From assembly GCF_038957035.1 (NCBI RefSeq), contig NZ_CP152412.1, positions 992,001-1,056,000 of the forward strand: DNA of 64,000 nt, written 5' to 3'. Below the pieces are notes generated by a model. It made no database searches and had not been told where the DNA came from. It saw only the letters and a program-made list of their open reading frames with translations. A program made the position numbers and the translations under genes. Position 1 is the first letter of the stretch. Every line of letters begins with the position of its first letter. The DNA comes from Bradyrhizobium sp. B097 (GTDB taxonomy: Bacteria > Pseudomonadota > Alphaproteobacteria > Rhizobiales > Xanthobacteraceae). This document shows, piece after piece, positions 35,499-43,674 of the stretch.

Positions 35499-36002
35499 CT
35501 ATTTCGCCTCTGCAGCGGTCTTGGCTAAAGCAGTCTTGGCTGCAGCGCTCTTGGCGTCTTGCAGGCGGCTCGCCCGCGCGTCGATGCGCTGCAGCGTCTC
35601 GAAGGTTATCGCAAGTTCCTCGCTGCCGATATCCTTCAGCACGCTGGCCCGCACGCGGCGCAGCACCCGGTTGGTCTCCTCGACCTTGGCTTCGCCGGCC
35701 GCGGTGAGATGCAGTGTCTTGGCGCGCCGATCGGTCGGGTCCTCGCGACGCTCGACTAGGCCTTCGGACTGCAGCAGATCGATCAGCCGCACCAGCGAAG
35801 GCCCCTCGATCCCCAGCTCGTCGGCGAGCACGCCCTGGCGGACATTCTCGCCCTGCCGCGACAGCACCAGCAGCGGTATAGCCGTCGCGTAGGACAGGCC
35901 GTGATCGGACAGCGCCTGATCCGACTCGCGCCGCCAGATCCGCCCGAGCCTGGTGATCAGGCGGCCGATCTCGGCGTGGATATGGGATTGCGAAGGAGGC
36001 AT
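35499..36002 (-). CDS. MarR-family regulator of the efflux operon
   Basis: 167 residues. The winged-helix domain contains LSYATAIPLLVLSRQGENVRQGVLADELGIEGPSLVRLIDLLQSEGLVERRED in pieces and the DPTDRRAKTLHLTAAG wing, both hallmarks of MarR. An Ala/Lys-rich tail (AKSAAAKTALAKTAAEAK) is unusual and probably flexible. It is the first gene of the efflux operon and faces an MFS pump. The usual model is autorepression relieved by a phenolic ligand, controlling both directions. Confidence 0.87.
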   Translation of the reverse strand: MPPSQSHIHAEIGRLITRLGRIWRRESDQALSDHGLSYATAIPLLVLSRQGENVRQGVLADELGIEGPSLVRLIDLLQSEGLVERREDPTDRRAKTLHLTAAGEAKVEETNRVLRRVRASVLKDIGSEELAITFETLQRIDARASRLQDAKSAAAKTALAKTAAEAK

Positions 36003-36092
36003 GCAAATTAGATAGGATACAAACTATTAGGCTGCAACTATATAATCCGGAACGTTCCTGGTGATCACGCAAAAGCGATCGAGCAAGCGGCA
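36003..36092. promoter_or_regulatory. Divergent marR / MFS promoter with repeated AACTAT elements
   Basis: AT-rich for this genome. A perfect TATAAT lies at 36041-36046 on the rightward strand. Leftward, TTGCAG and TATCTA are separated by 17 bp as possible -35/-10 boxes. AACTAT occurs at 36022-36027 and 36036-36041, a candidate MarR-binding repeat overlapping both promoters. Confidence 0.45.
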
Positions 36093-37313
36093 ATGGGCAC
36101 GAGCTCCACGACGGGAGCTGGCGAAGAATTTGGGGGCGAGAGCAGCCTGGCGCTGGTCCCGACCTTCATCGTCGTGGCCGTGGATGCGACGGGATTGGGG
36201 ATCATCCTGCCATTGCTGCCGTTCTACTCGCAGCGGCTTGGCGCGACGCCATTCGTGATCGGCGCGCTGATTTCGGTCTATGCGCTTTGCCAGCTGATCG
36301 CCGGCCCGGTCGTCGGCGCGCTGTCCGACCGGTACGGTCGCCGCAAGGTGCTCCTCGTCAGCCAGATCGGCACCTGCGTCGGATTCGTGCTGCTTGCCGT
36401 CGCGGGCAACCTGACTCTGGTGTTTCTGGCCCGGATCGTCGACGGGCTGACATCCGGCAACATCTCGGTGGCGCACGCCTATGCGGCCGAGCACAGCGCG
36501 CCGCAGGCCCGCAAGCAGGCGCTCGGCATGACCAGCGGCGCGATCGGGACCGGCCTATTGGTCGGCCCCGCGCTCTCGGGGCTGCTTGTCCACTACGGCG
36601 ACACCGCGCCGGTATGGGCTGCCGCAGCGTTGTCGCTGATCAGCATCGTTGCCACGATCGTTCTGCTGTCGCCGGATCATCCGGCCGCAGAGGCGCTCTA
36701 TCAGCAGCGGGTGCCCGAGCCGGCGCTGCCGCACACGATCCTCGGGTTGCGGTATGCGTGGCGCGTGCTCGGTCTGCTTATCGTGTTCTTCTTCGTCAAT
36801 TCGATGTTCCTGTCGCAGATCGGCCTGTTCCTGTCGGCGCGGTTCAGCTGGAACGGGCATGCCTTCGGCGCCCGCGAGCTCGGCGCGGTGTTCGCCTATG
36901 CCGGTTTCATCAACATGGTCGTGCAATGTGCCCTGATCACGCGCGCGAATATCTTCGCGTCCGATCGCATCATTGTCCTGGCGGCGTTCGCCTGCATGGC
37001 AGCCGGATTGGTCGGACTTGCGTTCGCTGACCGGATCAGCCTGCTTGTGGCCTTCCTGACGCTGATCATCGTCGGCATGATGTTCGCCCGAAGCACGCTG
37101 ACTGCTGAACTGTCGCGCAGCACCGCGATCAACCGGCAGGGCATGATCATGGGCCTCAACCAATCGCTGATGTCGGGCGCCAATATCTGCGCTCCGCTGC
37201 TGAGCGGCGCGTTGATCGGTCACCAGTTGTACGTCAGCTGGACGCTCGTGATGGCGGCGATCGCAATGCTCGGCGTCATCCTGGCCGGGCAACTCCTCCC
37301 GCTGGAGGTCTGA
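36093..37313 (+). CDS. MFS transporter (TetA-like drug/metabolite efflux)
   Basis: 406 residues with 12 predicted membrane helices. The first helix carries VVAVDATGLGIILPLLPFY (the antiporter D1-type motif), and MFS motif A is GALSDRYGRRKVL near residue 70. Motif C-like TSGAIGTGLLVGPALSGLL is in helix 5, typical of drug:proton antiporters of the TetA/Bcr group. It diverges from the MarR gene, so joint regulation is likely. The substrate cannot be told from sequence. Confidence 0.85.
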   Translation: MGTSSTTGAGEEFGGESSLALVPTFIVVAVDATGLGIILPLLPFYSQRLGATPFVIGALISVYALCQLIAGPVVGALSDRYGRRKVLLVSQIGTCVGFVLLAVAGNLTLVFLARIVDGLTSGNISVAHAYAAEHSAPQARKQALGMTSGAIGTGLLVGPALSGLLVHYGDTAPVWAAAALSLISIVATIVLLSPDHPAAEALYQQRVPEPALPHTILGLRYAWRVLGLLIVFFFVNSMFLSQIGLFLSARFSWNGHAFGARELGAVFAYAGFINMVVQCALITRANIFASDRIIVLAAFACMAAGLVGLAFADRISLLVAFLTLIIVGMMFARSTLTAELSRSTAINRQGMIMGLNQSLMSGANICAPLLSGALIGHQLYVSWTLVMAAIAMLGVILAGQLLPLEV

Positions 37314-37360
37314 CGGCGCGGGCTCTCGTTCGGACGTGCGAGGTGGGTGCCGGCTCGGCG

Positions 37361-37454
37361 ACGGATCGCGCGCCTATCCCGGTAGAGATCATCGCGCCAG
37401 CGCTCATGCCGATAGCTCGGCGGGACCAGCCGGCCGCGATGCAGAGCGGTGCAC
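37361..37454 (-). pseudogene. Decayed copy of the 3' end of the HNH endonuclease gene
   Basis: About 94 bp align by eye with 39914-40010, the last 32 codons of the HNH gene, in the same orientation at roughly four fifths identity with a 3-base gap. The translated remnant keeps the pattern RLxPPxYxHExWxDxLYxD but has lost key residues and the stop. Nothing upstream of those codons is similar. It forms the left direct repeat flanking the orphan secreted gene. Confidence 0.7.
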
Positions 37455-37591
37455 TATCTTCCTTCCTGTCGTCATGCCGTCACATCATTCGGGTGATTAT
37501 CTCTCCCCGTCGAATGCAACCATAGATAGATTTTGGTGGTATCGGATAAGAGGCTCCCGAAGCCTCTTGCAAGCCGTTGGGGGAAACAACA

Positions 37592-39421
37592 ATGATCAGG
37601 TTCGTGCTCGCGCTCTTGGTATGCATGCTGGGGCTTGCCGCAGAGGCGTCCGCATCATGCAGTTCGCAGCCGGGACTACAGACGCAGTTCTTTTCTGCAG
37701 GTCAGCTCAGTCAGGTCGCATCGGCTGCAGCGCAGACGACGAACGATCAATTCAACGGGGCGCAAGGCCAACTTGCGACCCAGCTGACCAATCTGTTCGG
37801 CTCCACCAAGGGCGCGATTCTGTCGAAGCTGACCGCGGCCTCACCGCTTTACGGCAGCATCAACGACGACGGTCTGGCGCTGATTTTCGCGAGCACGCTG
37901 GCGTTCGAACTGCTCGATGCATGCACGCCGATCAACGGCACCTTCTCTGCAATCGATACCATCAACAACCGGGCGACGATGGGTATCGCATGCCAGGGGT
38001 TCGCATCTCTCGCGTTGCAACTGTTCTATCAGGTGAAGCCGAGTTCGACGCTGATGGTGGTGAATTTCGGCACCAGCAGGGATTCGTCGGTCGACGATCA
38101 CTCGATCCTTGCGGCGTTCGGGGCCGGGACGGGGGGCGGGTCCGGCGTCGACCTCTTCGTCGATCCAACCGTATCGATCGTCGCGCCTGTGAGCCTCTGG
38201 GGGCTGCTGGCCCACCAGAGCGTCGCGCAATCGGCGATCGTCCAGTTTTCACAACGGATCGGGAATCCGGAAGGTGTCTACCGGCAGGAAGACATCGGCA
38301 TGATCACGCAAGGGACGCTGGATTTCAGGACATTGCTCTACGCGTATTCCGGCCTCACCGATCCCGCAAATCCGACGTTCGGGAAAACGCGCTTCCTGGA
38401 TCCGACGTTCGTCAATCGCACATATCAGGCGATCTATGATCTCACCAGCTCGACGGCCTCGTCGAACCTGGGTGCGCCGGCATTCTGGTATGTCGACGGG
38501 ACTGCTGGCAGTTTGTGGGAGCTGACGTCAGCGGGCCTCTACAACACCGGCTATAATGCCACCGCGATCGGCTCGGTTACCAATGGCATCTATGTCGTTC
38601 AGGCGAGCACCGGCAACCTGCTTGCAAATCTCTCCGGCACGACCGGGTTTCGCAATGTGACGTCCGGCGGAGCAAATCTGCAGGCGACCAGCATCGCGCC
38701 TCACGTCAACAACGCGTATCTGTGGTTCGTCGATCCCGCCGGCAAGCTTTGGTATACGAACTCGGCCGGGCAGGCGTTCGCGGGCAATTCGGGCGGAACG
38801 GCAAAGGTCGTCGGTACCGGCGATACGGTGCAGCAGCTGACGACGGCGGGGCAGCTCTATCAGGCGACCGCGACGCAGGGCTTCACCCTCGTCGATGCCA
38901 GCGTCCAGGGCTTGTGGCAGTCGAAACCGACTGGCTGGGACTTCGCGGCGAGCGCTCCCAAATGCCAGACGACGTCCGATCCGGCCTGCCGCGGCGACGC
39001 GGTCAAGCTCAATGCCTGGAACGGCACCTACGGCAATCTGTATTATCGCGACGGAACGCAGACCACACCGAACTGGGCTTCCATCCACACGGGAGTGGCT
39101 GCCGTGGTGCTTGGCTTCCAGGGAGCGACGGTCAACTACCTCACCGGAACCGGTTACATCTGTTACTTCAACTCGAGCACAGAGTGGGGCGTCGGCGGCA
39201 ACAACAATGAGATCATACCCGGCGGGGATTGGACCACGGCCAATGGAGGCCCCAGCCTTCCGTTGACGCCGCCCGCGTGGGGTGGCGTGGCCTATGGCAG
39301 CGGAACCCTGAGCGCGTACGGGAAAATCTACATCCAGGCCGCAAGCTCAAACGGCTATTCGTACTACAAGCTCTCGGATCGCTGGGTCGACGCAACCGCA
39401 AACAACGTGGCTTGTCCTTGA
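37592..39421 (+). CDS. Large secreted protein of unknown function, propeller-like middle
   Basis: 609 residues with a signal peptide (MIRFVLALLVCMLGLAAEASA). Residues 30-190 are mostly helical (SQVASAAAQTTNDQFNGAQG). Residues 290-450 hold repeating units with a GxLW or GxLY core: GSLWELTSAG, GNLLANLSG, GKLWYTNSAG, GQLYQATAT. This spacing of about 35-45 residues resembles tectonin-like or lectin beta-propeller blades. The C-terminal 150 residues are rich in Tyr, Gly and Asn with few cysteines. GGGGGA lies eight bases before the ATG; a TTG fifteen bases upstream is less likely. I do not recognise the family. It lies alone between direct repeats, which suggests acquisition as a unit. Confidence 0.65.
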   Translation: MIRFVLALLVCMLGLAAEASASCSSQPGLQTQFFSAGQLSQVASAAAQTTNDQFNGAQGQLATQLTNLFGSTKGAILSKLTAASPLYGSINDDGLALIFASTLAFELLDACTPINGTFSAIDTINNRATMGIACQGFASLALQLFYQVKPSSTLMVVNFGTSRDSSVDDHSILAAFGAGTGGGSGVDLFVDPTVSIVAPVSLWGLLAHQSVAQSAIVQFSQRIGNPEGVYRQEDIGMITQGTLDFRTLLYAYSGLTDPANPTFGKTRFLDPTFVNRTYQAIYDLTSSTASSNLGAPAFWYVDGTAGSLWELTSAGLYNTGYNATAIGSVTNGIYVVQASTGNLLANLSGTTGFRNVTSGGANLQATSIAPHVNNAYLWFVDPAGKLWYTNSAGQAFAGNSGGTAKVVGTGDTVQQLTTAGQLYQATATQGFTLVDASVQGLWQSKPTGWDFAASAPKCQTTSDPACRGDAVKLNAWNGTYGNLYYRDGTQTTPNWASIHTGVAAVVLGFQGATVNYLTGTGYICYFNSSTEWGVGGNNNEIIPGGDWTTANGGPSLPLTPPAWGGVAYGSGTLSAYGKIYIQAASSNGYSYYKLSDRWVDATANNVACP

Positions 39422-39911
39422 GCCGTTTGCGCCGCCGTGCGGCGCGCATGATCGAGGGACGCGATCGTCCCCTCCGGCGATGTGATTTCGCTGTGCTTGG
39501 TCGCACAGGCAGCAGCGCAGGGCTTCAGTCCTGCGCGGTGACCGCACGTCGTGATCGCTGCATTTGCCTTACCTGGTCAACGCGCGCTCTCAACCGAAGT
39601 TGTGCATCAGCCTGCTCCAGTCTTCGCCCGCGAGGCCGCCGACATAGATATCGCCGCCCACAACGGCGTCGTTCACTTCAGGAATGCGTGTCAACGCCAT
39701 GGCGAAGGCGGCGGTGCCGGAACACGAGCCGGCGCTGCAACTCCAGCCCTGCCATCGGGGCGGGTTGCGCACGGCCGCGGGCCTCGACATGGCCGGTGCG
39801 CTTGAGGTGGCGGAACATCGCACTGAGCACGCCGACCTCTTGGCCATCTCGCGGTCAATCCGGGTGTGTCTTGACGTTCGTAGGAGTCGCAGCACGCATA
39901 AGGGCAGCGCC
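39422..39911. other. Intergenic region with a possible gene remnant
   Basis: 490 bp without an intact gene. On the reverse strand, 39590-39727 has codon use like a real gene and reads as a C-terminal tail (FAMALTRIPEVNDAVVGG, then DIYVGGLAGEDWSRLMHNFG) ending in a stop, but no matching upstream part is present. It may be the last 45 codons of a lost gene; I cannot name the family. The rest shows no structure that I could support. Confidence 0.4.
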
Positions 39912-40469
39912 TTACGGATCCAGCTCAGTATCCCAGTAGAGATAATCGAGCCAGCTCTCGTGCAGATAGTTCGGCGGGAAGAGCCGGCCGTTGCGATGCA
40001 GCTGATGCACCGTGGGGGCGTAAGGCGTCTGCTTCGGAAACATCTTGGCCTGCTGTGGCGTCAGATTGCCCTTGCGCAGATTGCACGGCGAGCAGGCGGC
40101 GACGACGTTCTCCCAGGTGGTCTGGCCACCCTTGCTGCGCGGAATGATGTGATCGAAGGTGAGGTCGTCGCCCGACAGGCAATATTGGCAGCTGAATCGG
40201 TCGCGAAGGAAAACGTTGAACCGGGTGAAGGCGGGGTGGGTGGTCGGCTTGACGAAGGATTTGAGGGATACGACGCTCGGCAACTGGATTTCGAAGGAAG
40301 GACTTCGTACTGCCCGGTCGTAATATTCGACGATGTTGACACGATCGAGGAACACCGCCTTGATCGCGTCCTGCCAGGACCAGAGCGACAGCGGGTAATA
40401 ACTCAGCGGCCGGAAGTCCGCATTCAAGACCAGCACCGGCCAACCGCCTTGCGAGACATGTGCGTTCAA
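39912..40469 (-). CDS. HNH endonuclease
   Basis: 185 residues. An HNH domain is clear: Cys94-x2-Cys97 (CQYC), DH at 106-107 in FDHIIPRSKGG, Asn121 in WENVV, and a second pair Cys126/Cys129 followed by Asn130 (CSPCN). The two cysteine pairs form the structural zinc site and the His/Asn the ββα-metal active site. The N-terminal 80 residues (WPVLVLNADFRPLSYYPLSLWSW) are typical of a widespread stand-alone HNH family found in chromosomes of alphaproteobacteria and cyanobacteria. The TTG at 40469 is preferred because AGGAG lies about six bases upstream; ATGs at 40490 and 40511 are alternatives. Function is unknown, possibly DNA repair or defence. Confidence 0.87.
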   Translation of the reverse strand: MNAHVSQGGWPVLVLNADFRPLSYYPLSLWSWQDAIKAVFLDRVNIVEYYDRAVRSPSFEIQLPSVVSLKSFVKPTTHPAFTRFNVFLRDRFSCQYCLSGDDLTFDHIIPRSKGGQTTWENVVAACSPCNLRKGNLTPQQAKMFPKQTPYAPTVHQLHRNGRLFPPNYLHESWLDYLYWDTELDP

Positions 40470-40661
40470 ATAACGCTCCTGATCTCCCATTAGCTGCGAA
40501 GCAGCATGCACTCACATACTACAGGCAGCGTGACGGGATTGTGAAGAGCAATGAGCGGCTTATCCGCCATGCCCTGCCATGTTCCTGCCCCGATTGCCTC
40601 CCGCCCGCGAGGCCCGTAAAGGGAGCCGCAAGGCCCTGTCGGCCAGTGACGGACCCTGCCG

Positions 40662-42422
40662 ATGACCACGACCGCAAGCTATCTCGAGGCGCCGCGCCGG
40701 TTGCGCGCATTCGTGCGTGCGCACGAGACGAGCCTCGTGGTGCTGGCGCTGCTGATCGGCGCCATTGGCGGCCTCGTGGTGGCGGTCATGAGCGGCCTCG
40801 TCACGGTGCTGCATTCGGTGCTGTTCAATCTGCCGCTGGGCGATCGGCTGTCGAGCCAGCCCAGCATCGATCCCGTGCGCGCCCTCGTGGTTCCAACGGT
40901 CGGCGGACTGGTGCTTGGCGTAGCGTTCCTGCTGCTGCTCAGGGTCCGGCCGGCCCGGGAAATCGACCCGATCGAGGCCAATGCGCTTTATGGCGGCCGG
41001 ATGTCGTTCCGCGGCAGCGTGATCGTGGCGCTGCAGACCATCTGGTCGAGTGGCGTCGGCGGCTCGGTCGGGCTCGAGGCCGGCTATACCCAGCTGTCCA
41101 GTGGCCTGGCCGCCTCGCTGGGCCGCGGCTTTCATCTCCGCCGCAACGACCAGCGAATCATGGTCGGCTGCGGCGCCGCGGCGGCGATCGCGGGGGCCTT
41201 CAGCGCGCCGCTGGCGGGCGCGTTCTACGCTTTCGAACTTGTGATCGGCGGCTATACGCCGGCGAGCCTGACCCCGGTCGGTGTGGCGGCGGTGGCCGGC
41301 TATTTCGTCGCCCATGCCTTCGAGCCGCTGCCGCTCGGCGTCGGCGTCGGAACCGTCGGCGACGTGCTCGGACGGGATCTTGCGATCGCCGCGCTGCTCG
41401 GCGTGGTTGCGGCCCTGACCGGAATTGCGATCATGCGCGGGGTGGCGCTGTGCGAGACGCTGCTCGCCAAGACCCGGCTCTGGCCGCCGCTGCGGCCGGC
41501 GCTGGGCGGGCTCGCGGTCGGCGCCATGGCGCTGCTGACGCCGCAGGTGATGTCGTCGGGCCATGGCGCGCTGCGCTTCGCCGGCATCGTGGCGATGCCG
41601 CTCACCTTCATCGCCGGCGTGTTTGCGCTGAAGGCGGTGGCCTCGATCGTCTCGCTCGGTTCGGGCTTCCGCGGCGGATTGTTCTTCGCCACGCTGTTTA
41701 TGGGCGCGCTCGGCGGCCGGCTGTTCGCGGCCGGCGTCGACATCGTGTGGCCGGGGCTCAATCTCGATCCCAACGCTTACGCCGTGATCGGCATGAGCGC
41801 GCTGTCGGCCTCCGTGATCGGCGGTCCATTGACGATGTCGTTCATCGCGCTGGAATCCACCGGCAATCTCTGGCTCACCACTGCGGTGCTGGTCGCGGTC
41901 ATCATCTCGACCACGATCACGCGCGAGTTGTTCGGCTATTCGTTCGCGACCTGGCGGCTGCATCTGCGCGGCGAGACCATCCGCAGCGCCGCCGATATCG
42001 GCTGGATCCGCGATCTCACGGTCGGCAAGATGATGCGGCAGGACATGACGACGGTGAACGCCGCGATGCCGATCGAGGCGTTTCGCGAGGAATTCCCGCC
42101 CGGCTCGAAGACCCAGGTCGTCGCGATCGACGGCGAGGGACGCTATGCCGGGCTCGCGCTGGTCGCGGAGGTGCACGCGCCCGATCTCGAGGCCGACAAG
42201 GGACTTGCCGCCATCCTGCGCTACGCCGACGTGGTGCTGCATCCCGCCATGAACGTGCAGGAGGCGATCGCGGTGTTCGACGCCGCCGAAGCGGAATCGC
42301 TCGCGGTGGTCGAGGACGACGGCGACCGGCGGCCGATCGGCCTGCTCACCGAAGCGCACGCGATGCGGCGCTATGCGGAAGAGTCAGAGCTGCGTCGCCG
42401 CGAGGTGATCGGCGAGATTTGA
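40662..42422 (+). CDS. CLC-family chloride channel/transporter with C-terminal CBS pair
   Basis: 586 residues. About ten to twelve membrane segments in residues 20-430 are followed by two CBS domains (residues 440-580). CLC features are VGCGAAAAIAGAFSAPLAGAFYAFE and GGPLTMSFIALESTGN. The selectivity motifs are altered: the usual GREGP is GLEAG (Gly137, Glu139), GSGIP is replaced by AREID near residue 98-102, and GGIFAP reads GGLFFAT. The gating glutamate is kept while the central serine appears lost. Anion selectivity or coupling may therefore differ from textbook CLC. Two very long frames over the same region, one on each strand, are shadows. It diverges from the HNH gene. Confidence 0.87.
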   Translation: MTTTASYLEAPRRLRAFVRAHETSLVVLALLIGAIGGLVVAVMSGLVTVLHSVLFNLPLGDRLSSQPSIDPVRALVVPTVGGLVLGVAFLLLLRVRPAREIDPIEANALYGGRMSFRGSVIVALQTIWSSGVGGSVGLEAGYTQLSSGLAASLGRGFHLRRNDQRIMVGCGAAAAIAGAFSAPLAGAFYAFELVIGGYTPASLTPVGVAAVAGYFVAHAFEPLPLGVGVGTVGDVLGRDLAIAALLGVVAALTGIAIMRGVALCETLLAKTRLWPPLRPALGGLAVGAMALLTPQVMSSGHGALRFAGIVAMPLTFIAGVFALKAVASIVSLGSGFRGGLFFATLFMGALGGRLFAAGVDIVWPGLNLDPNAYAVIGMSALSASVIGGPLTMSFIALESTGNLWLTTAVLVAVIISTTITRELFGYSFATWRLHLRGETIRSAADIGWIRDLTVGKMMRQDMTTVNAAMPIEAFREEFPPGSKTQVVAIDGEGRYAGLALVAEVHAPDLEADKGLAAILRYADVVLHPAMNVQEAIAVFDAAEAESLAVVEDDGDRRPIGLLTEAHAMRRYAEESELRRREVIGEI

Positions 42423-42465
42423 TTGCGATAGGTGTGATCAACGTGTGGTGCTTACTATTTGATCC

Positions 42466-42567
42466 GTCATCCTGAGGAGCGCGGAACGCGCGTCTCGAAG
42501 GATGCACGGCCACCAGCCGGGCCGTCGACCCTTCGAGACGCGCGCGATGCGCGCTCCTCAGGGTGAC
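42466..42567. repeat. Intergenic palindromic repeat (CCTGAGGAGCGC type)
   Basis: Outer arms GTCATCCTGAGGAGCGC (42466) and GCGCTCCTCAGGGTGAC (ending 42567) are complementary except for one base. Inner arms CGTCTCGAAGG and CCTTCGAGACG also pair. I recall this as a common intergenic element of Bradyrhizobium and Rhodopseudomonas genomes. It lies between convergent genes and may also terminate transcription. Confidence 0.75.
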
Positions 42568-42597
42568 GGGGTAAGACAAAGGGCGGCCTTTACAAAA

Positions 42598-43575
42598 CTA
42601 CACCGTCACCCGCTCCAGCTTCTGCAAGCAGCGCGTCAGGCGCACCGCGGCCGGCATCTCGGTGTCCGGGAAGCTGGTCTTCCAGTCGGTGACGCCGACT
42701 TCGCCGACATAGATGTCGCCGCGCGAGTCCAGCGCGATGCCGTGCGGCGCCAGGAATTTGCCAGTCTCGACGCCGGGGCCGTGCTCGCCGCCGAGCCGGG
42801 CGATGCGCTTGCCGGTGCCATCGACGATCGACAGCCGCGGGCCCAGGTTGGGCACCTTGCGGTTGACCGCCATGCCGGGGCCGAGCTCGCCGATCACGAA
42901 GTTCGGCTGCTTGCCGCCGCCGCAACAGCACAGCGCGCAGGGCCGGTGCAGATTGTTCCACTGGGTCTCGTATCTGCCGTTGCCGTCGAACACCTGGACG
43001 CGGTGGTTCTCACGGTCGGCGACGTAGACCCAGCCGTCGGCGTCGGTCGCGATGTTGTGCACGATGTTGAACTGGCCGGGATCGGTGCCGGGCTCGCCCC
43101 AGGTTTTGATCAGCCTGCCGTCCGGCGTGAATTTGTGGACGCAGGCATTGCCGTAGCCGTCCGAGACATAGATCTCGCCGTTCGGCGACAGCGCGGTGTG
43201 GGTGCAGCGATGGAACGGCTCGCCGCTCATGAACGGCGCAGGCTTGTTCGGGATACCGATCGTCAGCAGCACCTTGCCATCGCTCGAACACTTGCGCACG
43301 GTGTGGTCGCCGTCGTCGGTGCAGTAGAGATTGTCGTTGGCGTCGATGTGCAGGCCGTGGGCGCGCGCGAACAGGCCTTCGCCCCAGCTCCGGGTGAAGT
43401 TTCCCTCGCGGTCGAGCACCACCATCGGATGTTCGCCGCGGTTGAAGACGTAGACACGATCCTTGCTATCGACCGCGACGGAGGCGACATCCGTCAGGCT
43501 CCAGCCGTCGGGGAGTTTTGCGAAATTCTCCACCACGCGATAGCGGTGCTCGCCGGTGCCGAGGATGGTTGGCAT
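42598..43575 (-). CDS. NHL-repeat beta-propeller protein
   Basis: 325 residues with five to six NHL units: VASVAVDSKDRVYVFNRGEHPMVVLD, RAHGLHIDANDNLYCTDDGDHTVRK, HTALSPNGEIYVSDGYGNACVHKF, VHNIATDADGWVYVADRENHRVQVF and PHGIALDSRGDIYVGEV (quoted in parts). The order resembles the propeller of peptidyl-alpha-hydroxyglycine lyases, but enzymatic residues cannot be confirmed by eye. A Cys-rich patch (CALCCCGGG) in blade 5 is odd. There is no signal peptide. It is the last gene of the leftward catabolic operon, so a lactonase-like or lyase role on the operon's intermediate is possible. Confidence 0.75.
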   Translation of the reverse strand: MPTILGTGEHRYRVVENFAKLPDGWSLTDVASVAVDSKDRVYVFNRGEHPMVVLDREGNFTRSWGEGLFARAHGLHIDANDNLYCTDDGDHTVRKCSSDGKVLLTIGIPNKPAPFMSGEPFHRCTHTALSPNGEIYVSDGYGNACVHKFTPDGRLIKTWGEPGTDPGQFNIVHNIATDADGWVYVADRENHRVQVFDGNGRYETQWNNLHRPCALCCCGGGKQPNFVIGELGPGMAVNRKVPNLGPRLSIVDGTGKRIARLGGEHGPGVETGKFLAPHGIALDSRGDIYVGEVGVTDWKTSFPDTEMPAAVRLTRCLQKLERVTV

Positions 43576-43594
43576 GAGGTTTTTCCTCTCGGGT

Positions 43595-43666
43595 GTCGTT
43601 CCGGGGCGCGAAGCGAACCCGGAACCTCGAGATTCCGGGCTCGCGCTTCGCGCGCCCCGGAATGAC
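43595..43666. repeat. Intergenic palindromic repeat (TTCCGGGGCGCG type)
   Basis: Arms GTCGTTCCGGGGCGCG (from 43595) and CGCGCCCCGGAATGAC (to 43666) pair with few mismatches, and GGAACCTC/GAGATTCC pair in the middle. It sits in the 99-bp gap between the NHL and monooxygenase genes inside the operon, so it could lower or uncouple expression of the last gene. Confidence 0.7.
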
Positions 43667-43674
43667 GGTGTTGG

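Noticed and set aside
35497..36093. Extension of the FUSC gene upstream to 36093
   Set aside because: That part is antisense over the MarR gene in another frame; the ATG at 35496 gives the family start.
40460..42475. 671-codon rightward and 599-codon leftward frames over the CLC gene
   Set aside because: Both have Arg-rich low-complexity translations; the third frame encodes a clear CLC-CBS protein.
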